Source: JAOPZW01 sp963707695
GTDB lineage: Bacteria; Actinomycetota; Thermoleophilia; Solirubrobacterales; Solirubrobacteraceae
Reading direction: 5' to 3'
NCBI GenBank assembly: GCA_963707695.1
Contig: CAVPQY010000002.1
Location: 62,001-126,000 of the forward strand
Length of the DNA stretch: 64,000 bases
How positions within the stretch are numbered: position 1 is the stretch's first letter; every line of letters begins with the position of its first letter. Below are positions 23,701-31,777 of this stretch, piece by piece. The position numbers were made by a program, and so were the translations under genes. The notes beneath the pieces are model-generated. The model ran no database searches, had not been told where the DNA came from, and was given only the letters and a program-made list of their open reading frames with translations.

Positions 23701-24020
23701 CGTTCCTCCTGTTCGGGGGCGTGCTCGGCCGCGTCCTTGTAGGCGGCCAGGGCGGTGGCCCAGAACCGGTCGACGTAGGCGCGCAGCGCGGCGACCCCGT
23801 CGGGGTCGACGGAGTACAGCCGCCGGGTGCCGTCCGCGCGGACGCGCACGAGGCGCGCGTCCTTCAGGACGCGCAGGTGCTGGGAGACGGCGGGGCGGCT
23901 GACGGGCAGGCCCGCCGCGATCTCGCCCACCGCCACCGGCCCGGCCGCCAGGCGCTCGAACACGGCGCGGCGCGTCGGGTCCCCGAGGACGGTGAGCGGC
24001 TCGGCCGTTGCGTGCGTCAC
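23697..24020 (-). CDS. ArsR-family regulator
   Basis: A 107-residue winged-helix repressor. The DNA-binding region is GLPVSRPAVSQHLRVLKDARL (about 39-59) and the wing RADGTRRLYSVD. There are no cysteines, so it does not sense metals by thiol ligation; it belongs to the ArsR group paired with AHSA1 proteins. First gene of the operon and probably autoregulatory: an AT-richer patch (CTAACCGTAAGCCTAG) directly upstream of its GTG start is the likely operator/promoter. Confidence 0.88.
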   Translation of the reverse strand: MTHATAEPLTVLGDPTRRAVFERLAAGPVAVGEIAAGLPVSRPAVSQHLRVLKDARLVRVRADGTRRLYSVDPDGVAALRAYVDRFWATALAAYKDAAEHAPEQEER

Positions 24021-24106
24021 GACTAACCGTAAGCCTAGACGAACGCAGTCCGGACGTCAAGCGGGCCATCCGAGGCGTCACGCCCGGCCTGGGATAGTTG
24101 GGCGCC

Positions 24107-24775
24107 ATGCGCCTGCTGCCCCGCGAGGAGGACCGGCTCCTGCTCTTCCTGGCCGCCGAGCTCGCGCGCCGCCGCCGCGAGCGCGGCCTGGCGCTGACGC
24201 AGGCCGAGGCCGCCGCGCTCGTCGCCGACGAGGTCTGCGAGGCGGCCCGCGACGGCTGCTCGTACGCCGAGGCGGTGGCCCGCGGCTACGCCGTCGTGGG
24301 GGAGGGCGACGTGCTCGACGGGGTCGCCGACCTCCTCCCGCGGGTCGAGGTCGAGGCCGCCTTCGCCGACGGCTCGCGGCTCGTCGTCCTCGAGGACCCC
24401 GTGCGCGGCACGGCGCCGCCCGCGCCCGCCGAGGAGCCGCCGGTGCCGTGGCTCGAGCACGTCGACGCGGTCGAGCTGGAGGTCGTCAACGAGGGCGCGG
24501 TCCCGGTCGGCGTGACGTCGCACTTCCACCTCTTCGAGGTCAACCCGGCGCTGCGCTTCGACCGCGCGGCCGCGTGGGGCCGGCGCCTGGCCGTCCCGCC
24601 CGGCGTCAAGGTCTTCTTCGCGCCCGGGCGACCGCGCACGGTCCGCGCGGTGCCCTTCGCCGGCGCGCGCGTCGTCCGCGGGCATGCCGGCCTCGTCGAC
24701 GGCCCGCTCGACGCGCCCGGCGCGCGCGAGGCGGCGCTCGAGCGCGCCCGCGCCCAGGGGTACCGCGGTGCCTGA
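24107..24775 (+). CDS. ureAB: urease gamma-beta fusion subunit
   Basis: A 222-residue fusion. Residues 1-100 are urease gamma (opening MRLLPREEDRLLLFLAAELA, with EAARDGCSYAEA), then a Pro/Ala linker, and about 120-222 are urease beta (VTSHFHLFEVNPALRFD, then LAVPPGVKVFFAPG). Fused gamma-beta chains are known in Helicobacter and in second urease loci of some actinobacteria. The start at 24107 is used, not the TTG 9 nt earlier, because it restores the family N-terminus and has a GATAGT -10 about 8 nt upstream. It overlaps the alpha gene by 8 nt. Confidence 0.85.
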   Translation: MRLLPREEDRLLLFLAAELARRRRERGLALTQAEAAALVADEVCEAARDGCSYAEAVARGYAVVGEGDVLDGVADLLPRVEVEAAFADGSRLVVLEDPVRGTAPPAPAEEPPVPWLEHVDAVELEVVNEGAVPVGVTSHFHLFEVNPALRFDRAAAWGRRLAVPPGVKVFFAPGRPRTVRAVPFAGARVVRGHAGLVDGPLDAPGAREAALERARAQGYRGA

Positions 24776-26399
24776 GGCGGTGCGCCTGGCCGACAGCGCC
24801 CTGCACGTGCTGCCCGAGGTGGACGAGGCGGGCGGCCCCGACGCGCTGGTCCCCGCGTGGGGCGGCACGATGCGCGACGGGCTCGGCGTCCGCGCCGGCC
24901 GCGGCGGGGTCGACCTCGCCATCGTCGGCGGCCTCGTGCTCGACCCGGTGCTGGGCGTCCGCCGGACGTCGATCGGCGTCACCGGTGGCCGCGTCGTCGC
25001 GCTCGGGCGCGCCGGCAACCCCGATGTCATGGACGACGTCGGCGTGGTCCTCGGCCCCTCGACCGCGGTGCTCGACGCGGCCGGCCTCGTCGTGACCCCG
25101 GGCGCGGTCGACGCTCACGTGCACTGGCTCTCCCCGCAGGTCGGCGACGCCGCGCTCGCCGGCGGCGTGACGACGATGGTCATCCAGGACTACGGGCCCG
25201 TGTGGAACCTCGGCACCAACCCGGCCGCCGGGCTGCGGGCGACCTGGGCGGCGCTCGAGGACCAGCCCCTGAACGTCGCCGCGCTGGTGCGCGCCTCGTC
25301 CCTCGACCCGGCGCCCGTCGAGGCGGCGCTGCGCGCCGGCGGCGCCGGCCTGAAGGTCCACGAGGACGTCGGCGCGGGGCCGCCGCAGCTGCGCACCGCG
25401 CTCGACGTGGCCGACCGCCACGACGTCCAGCTCGCGGTCCACACCGACGGCCTCAACGAGGCCCTCGACGTCCGCGGGACGCTCGCCGTCCTCGACGGGC
25501 GCACGATCCACGCCTTCCACGTCGAGGGCTGCGGCGGCGGGCACGCGCCCGACCTCCTCGAGCTCGCGGGCGCCGAGCACGTCGTCTGCTCCTCGACGAA
25601 CCCGAGCCTGCCCTTCGGCGCGGCCTCCCGTGCGGACGGCCTGGCCCAGGTCGCGGCGGTCCACCTCGCGCGCCCGGGCGAGCGCCACGGGGACCTCACG
25701 GCGGTCCGCCTGCGGGTGCGCGCCGCCACGATGGCCGCGGAGGGCGTCCTGCACGACCTCGGCGTGATCCCCGTGCTGACGTCCGACGCGCAGGGCATGG
25801 GCCGCGTCGGCGAGGTCGTGCGCCGCGCGCTGCAGACGGCCGACGCCATGAAGGCGCAGCGCGGCGACGACGGGGTGCCCGGCGGGGCGGCCGACAACGA
25901 GCGCGTCCTGCGCTGGCTCGCGAAGGTCACCGTCAACCCGGCGGTGGCGCACGGCCTGGACGCCCACGTCGGCACCCTGCAGGTCGGGCGCCTGGCCGAC
26001 GCCGTCCTGTGGGCGCCGGAGCACGTCGGCGTCCGGCCCGAGCTCGTCGTCAAGGCCGGCATCGCGGCGTGGGGCGCGTCGGGTGACGGCAACGCGACCA
26101 CGATGCTGAGCGAGCCGACGCGCGTCGCGCGGCAGGTGGGTGCGCTCGGCGCGGCGCCCGCGCGCCTGTCGCTCGCGTTCCTGGCCGGCGCCGCCCTGGA
26201 CGCGGACCTCCCGACCACGCGCGAGCGCGCGCGGGTGGAGGGCTGCCGTGGCCTGCGGCCCGCCGACATGGTCCGCAACGACCGCCGCGGCGCGGTGCGC
26301 GTGGACCCGCGCACGGCGGCGGTGACGCTCGACGGCGAGCCGGTCGCCGCCGAGCCCGTGGGGCGCCTGGCCTTCGGTCCTCGCCACCTGCTCGGCTGA
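24768..26399 (+). CDS. ureC: divergent urease alpha subunit
   Basis: A 543-residue amidohydrolase clearly related to UreC. By alignment to Klebsiella UreC, nickel ligands are present (His117, His119, His225, His251, Asp340), as are bridging carbamate Lys196, substrate His198, flap His299 and Arg316. The flap cysteine (Klebsiella Cys319) is Val298, and the N-terminal GDRVRLGDT signature is reduced to EAVRLAD. C-terminal features such as DMVRNDRR and CRGLRPA remain. No ureD, E, F or G lies in the window, and the downstream genes are peptidase T and MOSC. Nickel insertion would need accessory proteins encoded elsewhere, or the enzyme may not be a classical urease. GTG start within the ureAB gene. 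Confidence 0.75.
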   Translation: MPEAVRLADSALHVLPEVDEAGGPDALVPAWGGTMRDGLGVRAGRGGVDLAIVGGLVLDPVLGVRRTSIGVTGGRVVALGRAGNPDVMDDVGVVLGPSTAVLDAAGLVVTPGAVDAHVHWLSPQVGDAALAGGVTTMVIQDYGPVWNLGTNPAAGLRATWAALEDQPLNVAALVRASSLDPAPVEAALRAGGAGLKVHEDVGAGPPQLRTALDVADRHDVQLAVHTDGLNEALDVRGTLAVLDGRTIHAFHVEGCGGGHAPDLLELAGAEHVVCSSTNPSLPFGAASRADGLAQVAAVHLARPGERHGDLTAVRLRVRAATMAAEGVLHDLGVIPVLTSDAQGMGRVGEVVRRALQTADAMKAQRGDDGVPGGAADNERVLRWLAKVTVNPAVAHGLDAHVGTLQVGRLADAVLWAPEHVGVRPELVVKAGIAAWGASGDGNATTMLSEPTRVARQVGALGAAPARLSLAFLAGAALDADLPTTRERARVEGCRGLRPADMVRNDRRGAVRVDPRTAAVTLDGEPVAAEPVGRLAFGPRHLLG

Positions 26400-26411
26400 C
26401 CGCGCACGCAC

Positions 26412-26417
26412 TAGCGT
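26412..26417 (+). promoter_or_regulatory. -10 element of the pepT gene
   Basis: TAGCGT ends 7 nt before the ATG at 26425 and decides this start over the in-frame GTG at 26416, which lies inside the element. Confidence 0.5.
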
Positions 26418-26424
26418 GCCCGGC

Positions 26425-27693
26425 ATGGCCATCCGACCCGCCCCCTACACGTCCCCGCTGGCCGAGGGGCTCGCGGACGACCTGCTCGAGCGGTTCCTGC
26501 GGTACACGCGCGTCGACACGCAGTCCGCCCGCGACCGCACGCGCAGCCCCAGCACCCCGGGACAGCTCGAGCTGGGGCGGATCCTCGCGGGCGAGCTGCG
26601 CGCCATCGGGCTGCAGGACGCCGAGCTCGACGAGCACGGCTACGTCACGGCCACCCTGCCGGGCGCCGAGCAGGCCCCGGTCGTCGGCCTCGTCGCGCAC
26701 GTCGACACGAGCCCGGACGCCCCGGGCGCCGGCGTCGAGCCCCTCGTCCACCGCGCGTACGACGGGGGCGTCGTCGAGCTCCCCCGCGGCGGGACGGTCC
26801 TGGACCCGGCCTCCATGCCCGAGCTGACCGCCAAGGCAGGCCACGACCTCGTGACCTCCTCGGGCGACACGCTGCTCGGGGCCGACGACAAGGCGGGCGT
26901 GGCCGAGATCATGGCGGCGGTCGCGCACCTCGCGGCGCACCCGGAGCTGCCCCGCCCGACGGTGCGCGTCTGCTTCACGCCAGACGAGGAGATCGGGGAG
27001 GGCGCCACGCTCTTCGACCTCGACCGCTTCGGCGCGCGCTGCGCGTACACCGTCGACGGCTCCGAGGTCGGGGAGCTGCAGGACGAGACGTTCAGCGCCG
27101 CCGAGGTCCGGGTGCGGATCACCGGGGTCGACGTCCACCCGGGCTTCGCGACGGGCAAGCTCGTCCACGCCGGCCGCCTCGCCGCGCGGGTGGTCGCGGC
27201 GCTGCCCGCCGACCGCCTGACGCCCGAGACGACGTCGGGGCGCGAGGGGTTCCTGCACGTGGTCCGCCTGGAGGGCACGGCCGCCCGGGGCGAGGTGGAC
27301 CTGATCGCGCGCGACTTCGACGACGACCTGCTGGCCGAGCACGTCGCGCTCGTGCGGCGCACGGCGGAGGCGGTCGTCGCCCCGGAGCCCCGTGCGCGGC
27401 TCGAGGTCGAGGTGCGCGAGCAGTACCCGAACATGCGCCGCTTCCTCGACGCGGCACCGGACGTGGTCGAGGCGGCCGTGGAGGCGATCCGGGCCGAGGG
27501 CCTCGAGCCCGTGCGCACGCTCATCCGCGGAGGGACCGACGGCTCGCGCCTGAGCGCGATGGGGCTGCCGACGCCGAACCTCTTCACGGGCGGCCACGAG
27601 TACCACTCGGTGCGCGAGTGGGCCTCGCTGCAGGACATGGCCGCCGCCGCGGCGACGCTCGTGCGGCTGGCCGAGGTCTGGGCGCGCCGCTAG
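26425..27693 (+). CDS. pepT: peptidase T (M20B tripeptide aminopeptidase)
   Basis: A 422-residue di-zinc aminopeptidase releasing the N-terminal residue of tripeptides in the cytosol. Zinc-site motifs are intact: HVDTSPDAPG (His and Asp near 92), GADDKAG with the bridging Asp, TPDEEIGEG with the catalytic Glu pair, and the final HEYHSVREWAS with the last His. Length matches the family (about 410). It lies 25 nt after the urease alpha gene but has its own promoter, so a functional link is uncertain. Confidence 0.9.
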   Translation: MAIRPAPYTSPLAEGLADDLLERFLRYTRVDTQSARDRTRSPSTPGQLELGRILAGELRAIGLQDAELDEHGYVTATLPGAEQAPVVGLVAHVDTSPDAPGAGVEPLVHRAYDGGVVELPRGGTVLDPASMPELTAKAGHDLVTSSGDTLLGADDKAGVAEIMAAVAHLAAHPELPRPTVRVCFTPDEEIGEGATLFDLDRFGARCAYTVDGSEVGELQDETFSAAEVRVRITGVDVHPGFATGKLVHAGRLAARVVAALPADRLTPETTSGREGFLHVVRLEGTAARGEVDLIARDFDDDLLAEHVALVRRTAEAVVAPEPRARLEVEVREQYPNMRRFLDAAPDVVEAAVEAIRAEGLEPVRTLIRGGTDGSRLSAMGLPTPNLFTGGHEYHSVREWASLQDMAAAAATLVRLAEVWARR

Positions 27694-27730
27694 CCGGTCG
27701 CGGTCGCCGGCGGCCTGCGACGATCCCCTC

Positions 27731-28516
27731 GTGGCCGTCGTCGGCGCCCTGCACCTCGTCCCCGTCAAGGGGATGGCCGCCCTGGCCGTCGACCGCGTCG
27801 AGGTCGGCCCGCACGGGATCCGGGGCGACCGTGCCTTCTCGGTCGTCGACGGCGAGGGCGGGCTGCACACGGGCCGCCGCCAGGGTGTCCTGCTGGGGGT
27901 CCGGCCGGAGCTCTCCGCGGACGGGACCGAGCTGGCGCTGGGCCTGCCGTCGGGCGAGGTCGTCCGCGGCCCGGTCGTCCTCGGCCCGCGCCGCGAGGCC
28001 GTCTCCTACGACAAGCGCTTCACCGGGCGCCGCGTCGAGGGCCCATTCGGCCCGGCGCTCGAGGACCTCCTCGGCCGTCCCGCCGAGCTCATCCGCCACG
28101 ACGACGACCTCGCGGGCTGGGACGAGGAGGCGGTGACGCTCGTCACGGCGGCGTCGATCGACGAGCTCGCCGCCGGGCTCGGCCGCGAGGCCGTCGACCG
28201 CCGGCGGTTCCGGATGGCGATCGAGGTCGCCGGCGCGCCGGCGCCGCGGGCCGAGGACGGCTGGGTCGGCGGCGAGGTGGCCGTCGGCGGGGCCGTCCTG
28301 GAGGTCGTCGCGCGCTGCGAGCGCTGCGTCGTGACGACGCGCCACCCGGACACGGGGGTCGTCGACCTGCCCACGCTGCGCGCGCTCGCCGACCTGCGCG
28401 GGCGCGACGACGTCTGCCTCGGCGTGCTCTGCCGGGTCGTGACGCCGGGGCGGGTCGCCGTCGGCGACCGCGTCAGCGCTTGGGGGAGCGGTCGCGGTGC
28501 GTCCGGCGCCGCGTGA
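27731..28516 (+). CDS. MOSC-domain protein
   Basis: A 261-residue protein with an N-terminal MOSC_N beta barrel (LHLVPVKGM...GPHGIRGDRAFSVVD) and a C-terminal MOSC domain. The conserved cysteine region CERCVVTTRHPDTG carries the Cys that in relatives (molybdenum cofactor sulfurases, mARC) contacts the molybdopterin cofactor. Likely a molybdenum-cofactor-dependent reductase or sulfur carrier; no partner redox gene adjoins. GTG start, GACGAT 6 nt before it. Its last 44 nt overlap the convergent LapA-domain gene. Confidence 0.85.
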   Translation: MAVVGALHLVPVKGMAALAVDRVEVGPHGIRGDRAFSVVDGEGGLHTGRRQGVLLGVRPELSADGTELALGLPSGEVVRGPVVLGPRREAVSYDKRFTGRRVEGPFGPALEDLLGRPAELIRHDDDLAGWDEEAVTLVTAASIDELAAGLGREAVDRRRFRMAIEVAGAPAPRAEDGWVGGEVAVGGAVLEVVARCERCVVTTRHPDTGVVDLPTLRALADLRGRDDVCLGVLCRVVTPGRVAVGDRVSAWGSGRGASGAA

Positions 28517-28757
28517 GGTTGCCGAGGACGAAGCCGAGCAGCATCGCGACGACGAGGGCGACGACGAGCGGCGTGTGCGTGTTGGCCACCAGGAAGTCGA
28601 CCTCGACCTTCTGGCTGTTGACCACCGCGAAGAGGATGAGCAGCACCGCGACGCCGATGGCGGCGAGCGTCTTGGCCTCCAGCTTGCGGTCGGGCTTGCC
28701 GGCGGCGGACGGGCGCGAGGCGCGGCCCGACCGGCCGACCTCGGGGTCGGTGGACAT
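28473..28757 (-). CDS. LapA-domain (DUF1049) small membrane protein
   Basis: A 94-residue protein with a charged N-terminal tail, two predicted transmembrane helices (about 32-46 and 62-80) separated by NSQKVEVDFLVANTHTPL, and a basic C-terminus (TRRRTHRDRSPKR). The NxQxVxVDFL segment is the signature of lipopolysaccharide-assembly LapA-like domains, found widely in actinobacteria with unknown role. A TACCCT element ends 7 nt before the ATG. The gene overlaps the end of the MOSC gene by 44 nt on the opposite strand. Confidence 0.8.
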   Translation of the reverse strand: MSTDPEVGRSGRASRPSAAGKPDRKLEAKTLAAIGVAVLLILFAVVNSQKVEVDFLVANTHTPLVVALVVAMLLGFVLGNLTRRRTHRDRSPKR

Positions 28758-28764
28758 GGGGCCG

Positions 28765-28770
28765 AGGGTA
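28765..28770 (-). promoter_or_regulatory. -10 element of the LapA-domain gene
   Basis: TACCCT on the minus strand ends 7 nt before the ATG at 28757; leaderless start predicted. Confidence 0.5.
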
Positions 28771-28787
28771 CCCGCGCGGCGAGCGCC

Positions 28788-29684
28788 TCAGCGCCGTGCG
28801 GCGACCGCGGCGGCCGTCCCGGCGTTGATGTCGACCGTGTCGCGGACGTCCTCGGCGTAGCCGCCGGCCAGCACGACGCACACGGGGACGCCGGCCGACC
28901 CGAGGCGGTCGAGGACGAGCTCGTCGCGGGCGCGCAGGCCGGCCTTCGTCAGCGCCAGGCGGCCGAGGCGGTCGCCCTCCCACGGGTCCGCGCCGGCCAG
29001 GAAGAAGGCGAGGTCCGCGCGCGCGGCGGGGAGGGCGACGTCCAGGGCGTCGTCGAGCGCGGTGAGGTAGGCCCCGTCGCCGGTGCCGGTGGGCAGGTCG
29101 ACGTCGAGGTCGCTCGGGATGCGCCGGAAGGGGTAGTTGCGGGCCCCGTGCAGCGAGAGGGCGAAGGCCTCGGGGTCGCCGCCCAGCAGCTGCGCGGTGC
29201 CGTCGCCCTGGTGGACGTCGCAGTCGACGACCAGGACGCGGCGCGCTTGCCCGGTGCGCCGCAGGACGTCGGTCGCGACGGCGACGTCGTTGAAGAGGCA
29301 GAAGCCGCGTGCGAAGTCGCGGCCCGCGTGGTGCGTCCCGCCGCCGAGGTTCATGGCCACCCCGTGCGCGAGCGCGTCCTGCGCCGCTTCGAGCGTCCCG
29401 GTCACGGAGCGGCGGCCGCGCTCCACGAGCTGCGGCGACCAGGGCAGGCCCAGCCCCCGCCGCTCGCGCTCGCCCAGCGCGCCGGTCCTGATGCGGTGCA
29501 GAAGACCCGCGTCGTGGACGCGACCGAGCTCGGTCCACCCGATGGGGCCGGGGAAGGCGACGTCGGCCGCGGCCACGAGCCCGTCCCCGACGAGCCGCTC
29601 GCGCAGCAGCCGGTACTTCGCCAGCGGGAACCTGTGGCCGGCCGGCAGCGGGAACGTCGTCGGGTCGTGGCTGAAGACGCGCAT
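28788..29684 (-). CDS. histone-deacetylase-family zinc deacetylase
   Basis: A 298-residue arginase/deacetylase-fold enzyme of the bacterial HDAC family. The active-site pair is in LGGGTHHAGRD (His118, His119), zinc ligands in DCDVHQGDG (Asp154, His158) and a later Asp in AGADPWEGD; the substrate-loop LAGGYAED is present. Bacterial members deacetylate acetyl-lysine, acetylpolyamines or small amides. Acetyl-CoA synthetase, a protein often controlled by lysine acetylation, is encoded 6 kb away, but no direct link is shown. Divergent from the HAD gene at 29715. Confidence 0.87.
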   Translation of the reverse strand: MRVFSHDPTTFPLPAGHRFPLAKYRLLRERLVGDGLVAAADVAFPGPIGWTELGRVHDAGLLHRIRTGALGERERRGLGLPWSPQLVERGRRSVTGTLEAAQDALAHGVAMNLGGGTHHAGRDFARGFCLFNDVAVATDVLRRTGQARRVLVVDCDVHQGDGTAQLLGGDPEAFALSLHGARNYPFRRIPSDLDVDLPTGTGDGAYLTALDDALDVALPAARADLAFFLAGADPWEGDRLGRLALTKAGLRARDELVLDRLGSAGVPVCVVLAGGYAEDVRDTVDINAGTAAAVAARR

Positions 29685-29714
29685 GGGGGCGGGTGGGGGA
29701 TGATCCCGCGGCGC

Positions 29715-30371
29715 ATGACCCCTGCCGCCGTGGTGTTCGACAACGACGGGCTGACGCTCGACACCGAGCAGGCCTGGACGCGTGCCGAGGAGCTCCTCTT
29801 CCGCCGGTACGGGGCGGCCTTCACCGACGACCACAAGCGCGACCTCCTGGGCTCGTCGCGCGCGGTCGCGGCGGCCAAGCTCGAGGGCCACCTCCTGCGC
29901 CCGGGCTACGGGGCGGGGCTCGTCGACGAGCTCTTCGCCCTCGTCATGGACGAGCTCGACCACGGCGCGCCGCCCATGCCGGGGGCGGTCGGCCTGCTCG
30001 GCGCGCTGCGCGCCGCCGGCACGCCCGTCGGCCTGGCCTCCAACTCGCCGCGGGCGTTCGTGGACAAGGCGCTGCGCGTCGCGGGCCTGGAGGGCCTGTT
30101 CGACGTCACCGTGGCCGGGGACGAGGTCGCGCAGGCCAAGCCGGCGCCCGACGGCTACCTCGCCGCGGCCGCGGCGCTGGGGGCCGACCCGGCGGCGTGC
30201 GTGGCGCTCGAGGACTCGCAGACGGGCGTCGCCGCCGCCCGTGCGGCGGGCATGACGGTCATCGGGGTGCCCTCGTTCCCGGGCGTGGTGCTCGACGAGG
30301 CGCACGTCGTCGCCGAGTCGCTGCACGACCCGCGCGTGGCCGCCGCGCTCGGGCTCCGCGCGGCCGCCTGA
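29715..30371 (+). CDS. HAD-IA phosphatase/phosphomutase-like protein
   Basis: A 218-residue HAD protein of the beta-phosphoglucomutase-like group. Motif I VFDNDGLTLDTE has nucleophile Asp9 and acid/base Asp11; LASNSPRAF is motif II, KPAPDGYLAAA carries the Lys and LEDSQTGVAAA is motif IV. Likely a sugar-phosphate phosphatase in the cytosol; substrate unknown. ATG 29715 is used; an in-frame ATG at 29700 would add five residues. Confidence 0.87.
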   Translation: MTPAAVVFDNDGLTLDTEQAWTRAEELLFRRYGAAFTDDHKRDLLGSSRAVAAAKLEGHLLRPGYGAGLVDELFALVMDELDHGAPPMPGAVGLLGALRAAGTPVGLASNSPRAFVDKALRVAGLEGLFDVTVAGDEVAQAKPAPDGYLAAAAALGADPAACVALEDSQTGVAAARAAGMTVIGVPSFPGVVLDEAHVVAESLHDPRVAAALGLRAAA

Positions 30372-30380
30372 CCCCGGGTC

Positions 30381-30386
30381 TACGCT
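30381..30386 (+). promoter_or_regulatory. -10 element of the LPG-synthase-like gene
   Basis: TACGCT ends 7 nt before GTG 30394 but only 1 nt before the in-frame ATG 30388, favouring the GTG as the leaderless start. Confidence 0.5.
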
Positions 30387-30393
30387 GATGGGC

Positions 30394-31386
30394 GTGCCGC
30401 CCGACGCTGGCATCGTGGAGTTCTTCGACGCCGTCGGGCAGTTCTTCTCCCGCTTCGGCCAGGTGGGCCTGCTGTCGCTCCTGCTGGGCCTGCTGTGCTT
30501 CGGCGCCTACCTCACCCTGCGGGCCCGCGCGTGGTTCAACGTCCTGCGCGCCGCGTACCCCGGCGAGCGCATCGAGTTCCGGCGCATCTGGGGCGCCTAC
30601 GTCGCGGCCTACGGCTTCAACAACGTCATCCCGGCGCGCGGCGGCGACGTCATCAAGCTCTTCCTGGCGAAGACGTCGATCCCGGGCAGCTCCTACCCGG
30701 CGATCGCGGCGTCGCTCGTGGTGGAGGCGGTCTTCGACGCGACCATCGGCGTCTTCATCCTCACCTTCGCCTTCACGCAGGGCGTCTTCCCGAAGCCGCC
30801 GGACTTCGCGTCGCTCGGGGCGTTCGACCTGTCGTTCTTCGCCTCGCACCCGCGCTTCCTGCTCTTCGTGCTCACCGCGCTCGCGGTCGGGGCGCTCGTG
30901 GCCTTCGCGCTGTTCTCGCGCCGGGTCGCGGCGTTCTGGGCGCGGGTGCGCCAGGGGCTCGTCATCCTCCGCGACCGCCGGCGCTACGTGCGCGAGGTCT
31001 GGCTCGTGCAGTTCGCGGGCTGGCTCTTCCGCTTCGCCGCCTTCTGGAACCTCCTCGACGCCTTCAACATCGGCGGCTCGGTCCGCAACGTGCTGCTCGT
31101 CCTCGGGGTGAACGCCGTCGCGTCCGTCGTGCCCTTCACGCCCGGCGGCGCGGGGGTGCAGCAGGCCTTCCTCGTCAAGGTCTTCGCGGGCACCGCGGCG
31201 GCGAGCACGGTCGCCTCCTACTCGGTGGGCCAGCAGATCGCGATCGCGGTGTTCAGCCTCGGCCTCGGCTTCTTCGCGCTCGTGACGATCTTCCGCTTCC
31301 GCTCGTTCAAGGAGGTCATCCAGGCCGGCCGCGAGCACCGCGAGGCCGAGCGCGCCGCCGAGGGCGAGCCGGTCCCGAGCGGCTAG
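30394..31386 (+). CDS. lysylphosphatidylglycerol synthase-like / flippase-like membrane protein (UPF0104)
   Basis: A 330-residue polytopic membrane protein (about eight helices) of the LPG_synthase_TM/UPF0104 family. Family landmarks include RIWGAYVAAYGFNNVIPARGGD, an arginine-glycine motif in the second helix, and VVPFTPGGAGVQQAFLV. Such proteins act as lipid-linked flippases or as the membrane half of MprF; no aminoacyl-transferase domain is attached here. The start is set by promoter spacing. Substrate unknown. Confidence 0.83.
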   Translation: MPPDAGIVEFFDAVGQFFSRFGQVGLLSLLLGLLCFGAYLTLRARAWFNVLRAAYPGERIEFRRIWGAYVAAYGFNNVIPARGGDVIKLFLAKTSIPGSSYPAIAASLVVEAVFDATIGVFILTFAFTQGVFPKPPDFASLGAFDLSFFASHPRFLLFVLTALAVGALVAFALFSRRVAAFWARVRQGLVILRDRRRYVREVWLVQFAGWLFRFAAFWNLLDAFNIGGSVRNVLLVLGVNAVASVVPFTPGGAGVQQAFLVKVFAGTAAASTVASYSVGQQIAIAVFSLGLGFFALVTIFRFRSFKEVIQAGREHREAERAAEGEPVPSG

Positions 31387-31396
31387 GGCGACGCGG

Positions 31397-31663
31397 CTAG
31401 CGCAGGCCCTGGCGGGCCTCGCGCACGAGCGTGACGGCCTCGGGGAAGACCGTCGCCATCACGGCGCGCACCTGCTCGGCCTGCTCGGCCGTCGTGCCCT
31501 GGATGTTGACCCGGTTGACCGCCGCGACGGTGAGGTCGACGGCGAGCTTGATCGCGTTGTCGGCCCAGGCCAGCGTCTGCTGGCTCTGCATCTGCTCCGC
31601 GAACTCCGCCATGCGGCGCTGGAGCTCGTCGGGGTCGCCGAACAGGCCTCCGAAGCCTTCCAT
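31397..31663 (-). CDS. hypothetical protein, 88 residues
   Basis: A small acidic-to-neutral helical protein starting MEGFGGLFGDPDELQRRMAE with a Gln/Met-rich helix and a TLVREARQGLR end. No transmembrane segment or known domain; it looks like two or three amphipathic helices. The start is well supported by TAGCAT ending 7 nt upstream. It converges on the LPG-synthase-like gene 10 nt away. Function unknown. Confidence 0.65.
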   Translation of the reverse strand: MEGFGGLFGDPDELQRRMAEFAEQMQSQQTLAWADNAIKLAVDLTVAAVNRVNIQGTTAEQAEQVRAVMATVFPEAVTLVREARQGLR

Positions 31664-31670
31664 GCGCCCC

Positions 31671-31676
31671 ATGCTA
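31671..31676 (-). promoter_or_regulatory. -10 element of the 88-residue gene
   Basis: TAGCAT on the minus strand ends 7 nt before the ATG at 31663. Confidence 0.5.
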
Positions 31677-31777
31677 GTGGCCGCACCCAGCCGCCCACCG
31701 GCCCGGGCGCGACCCGCTCCGGACCGCCCGTGCGCCAGGGCTGACCGGCCCTCCCCGAGACGGGGAAGGGGACGGGG

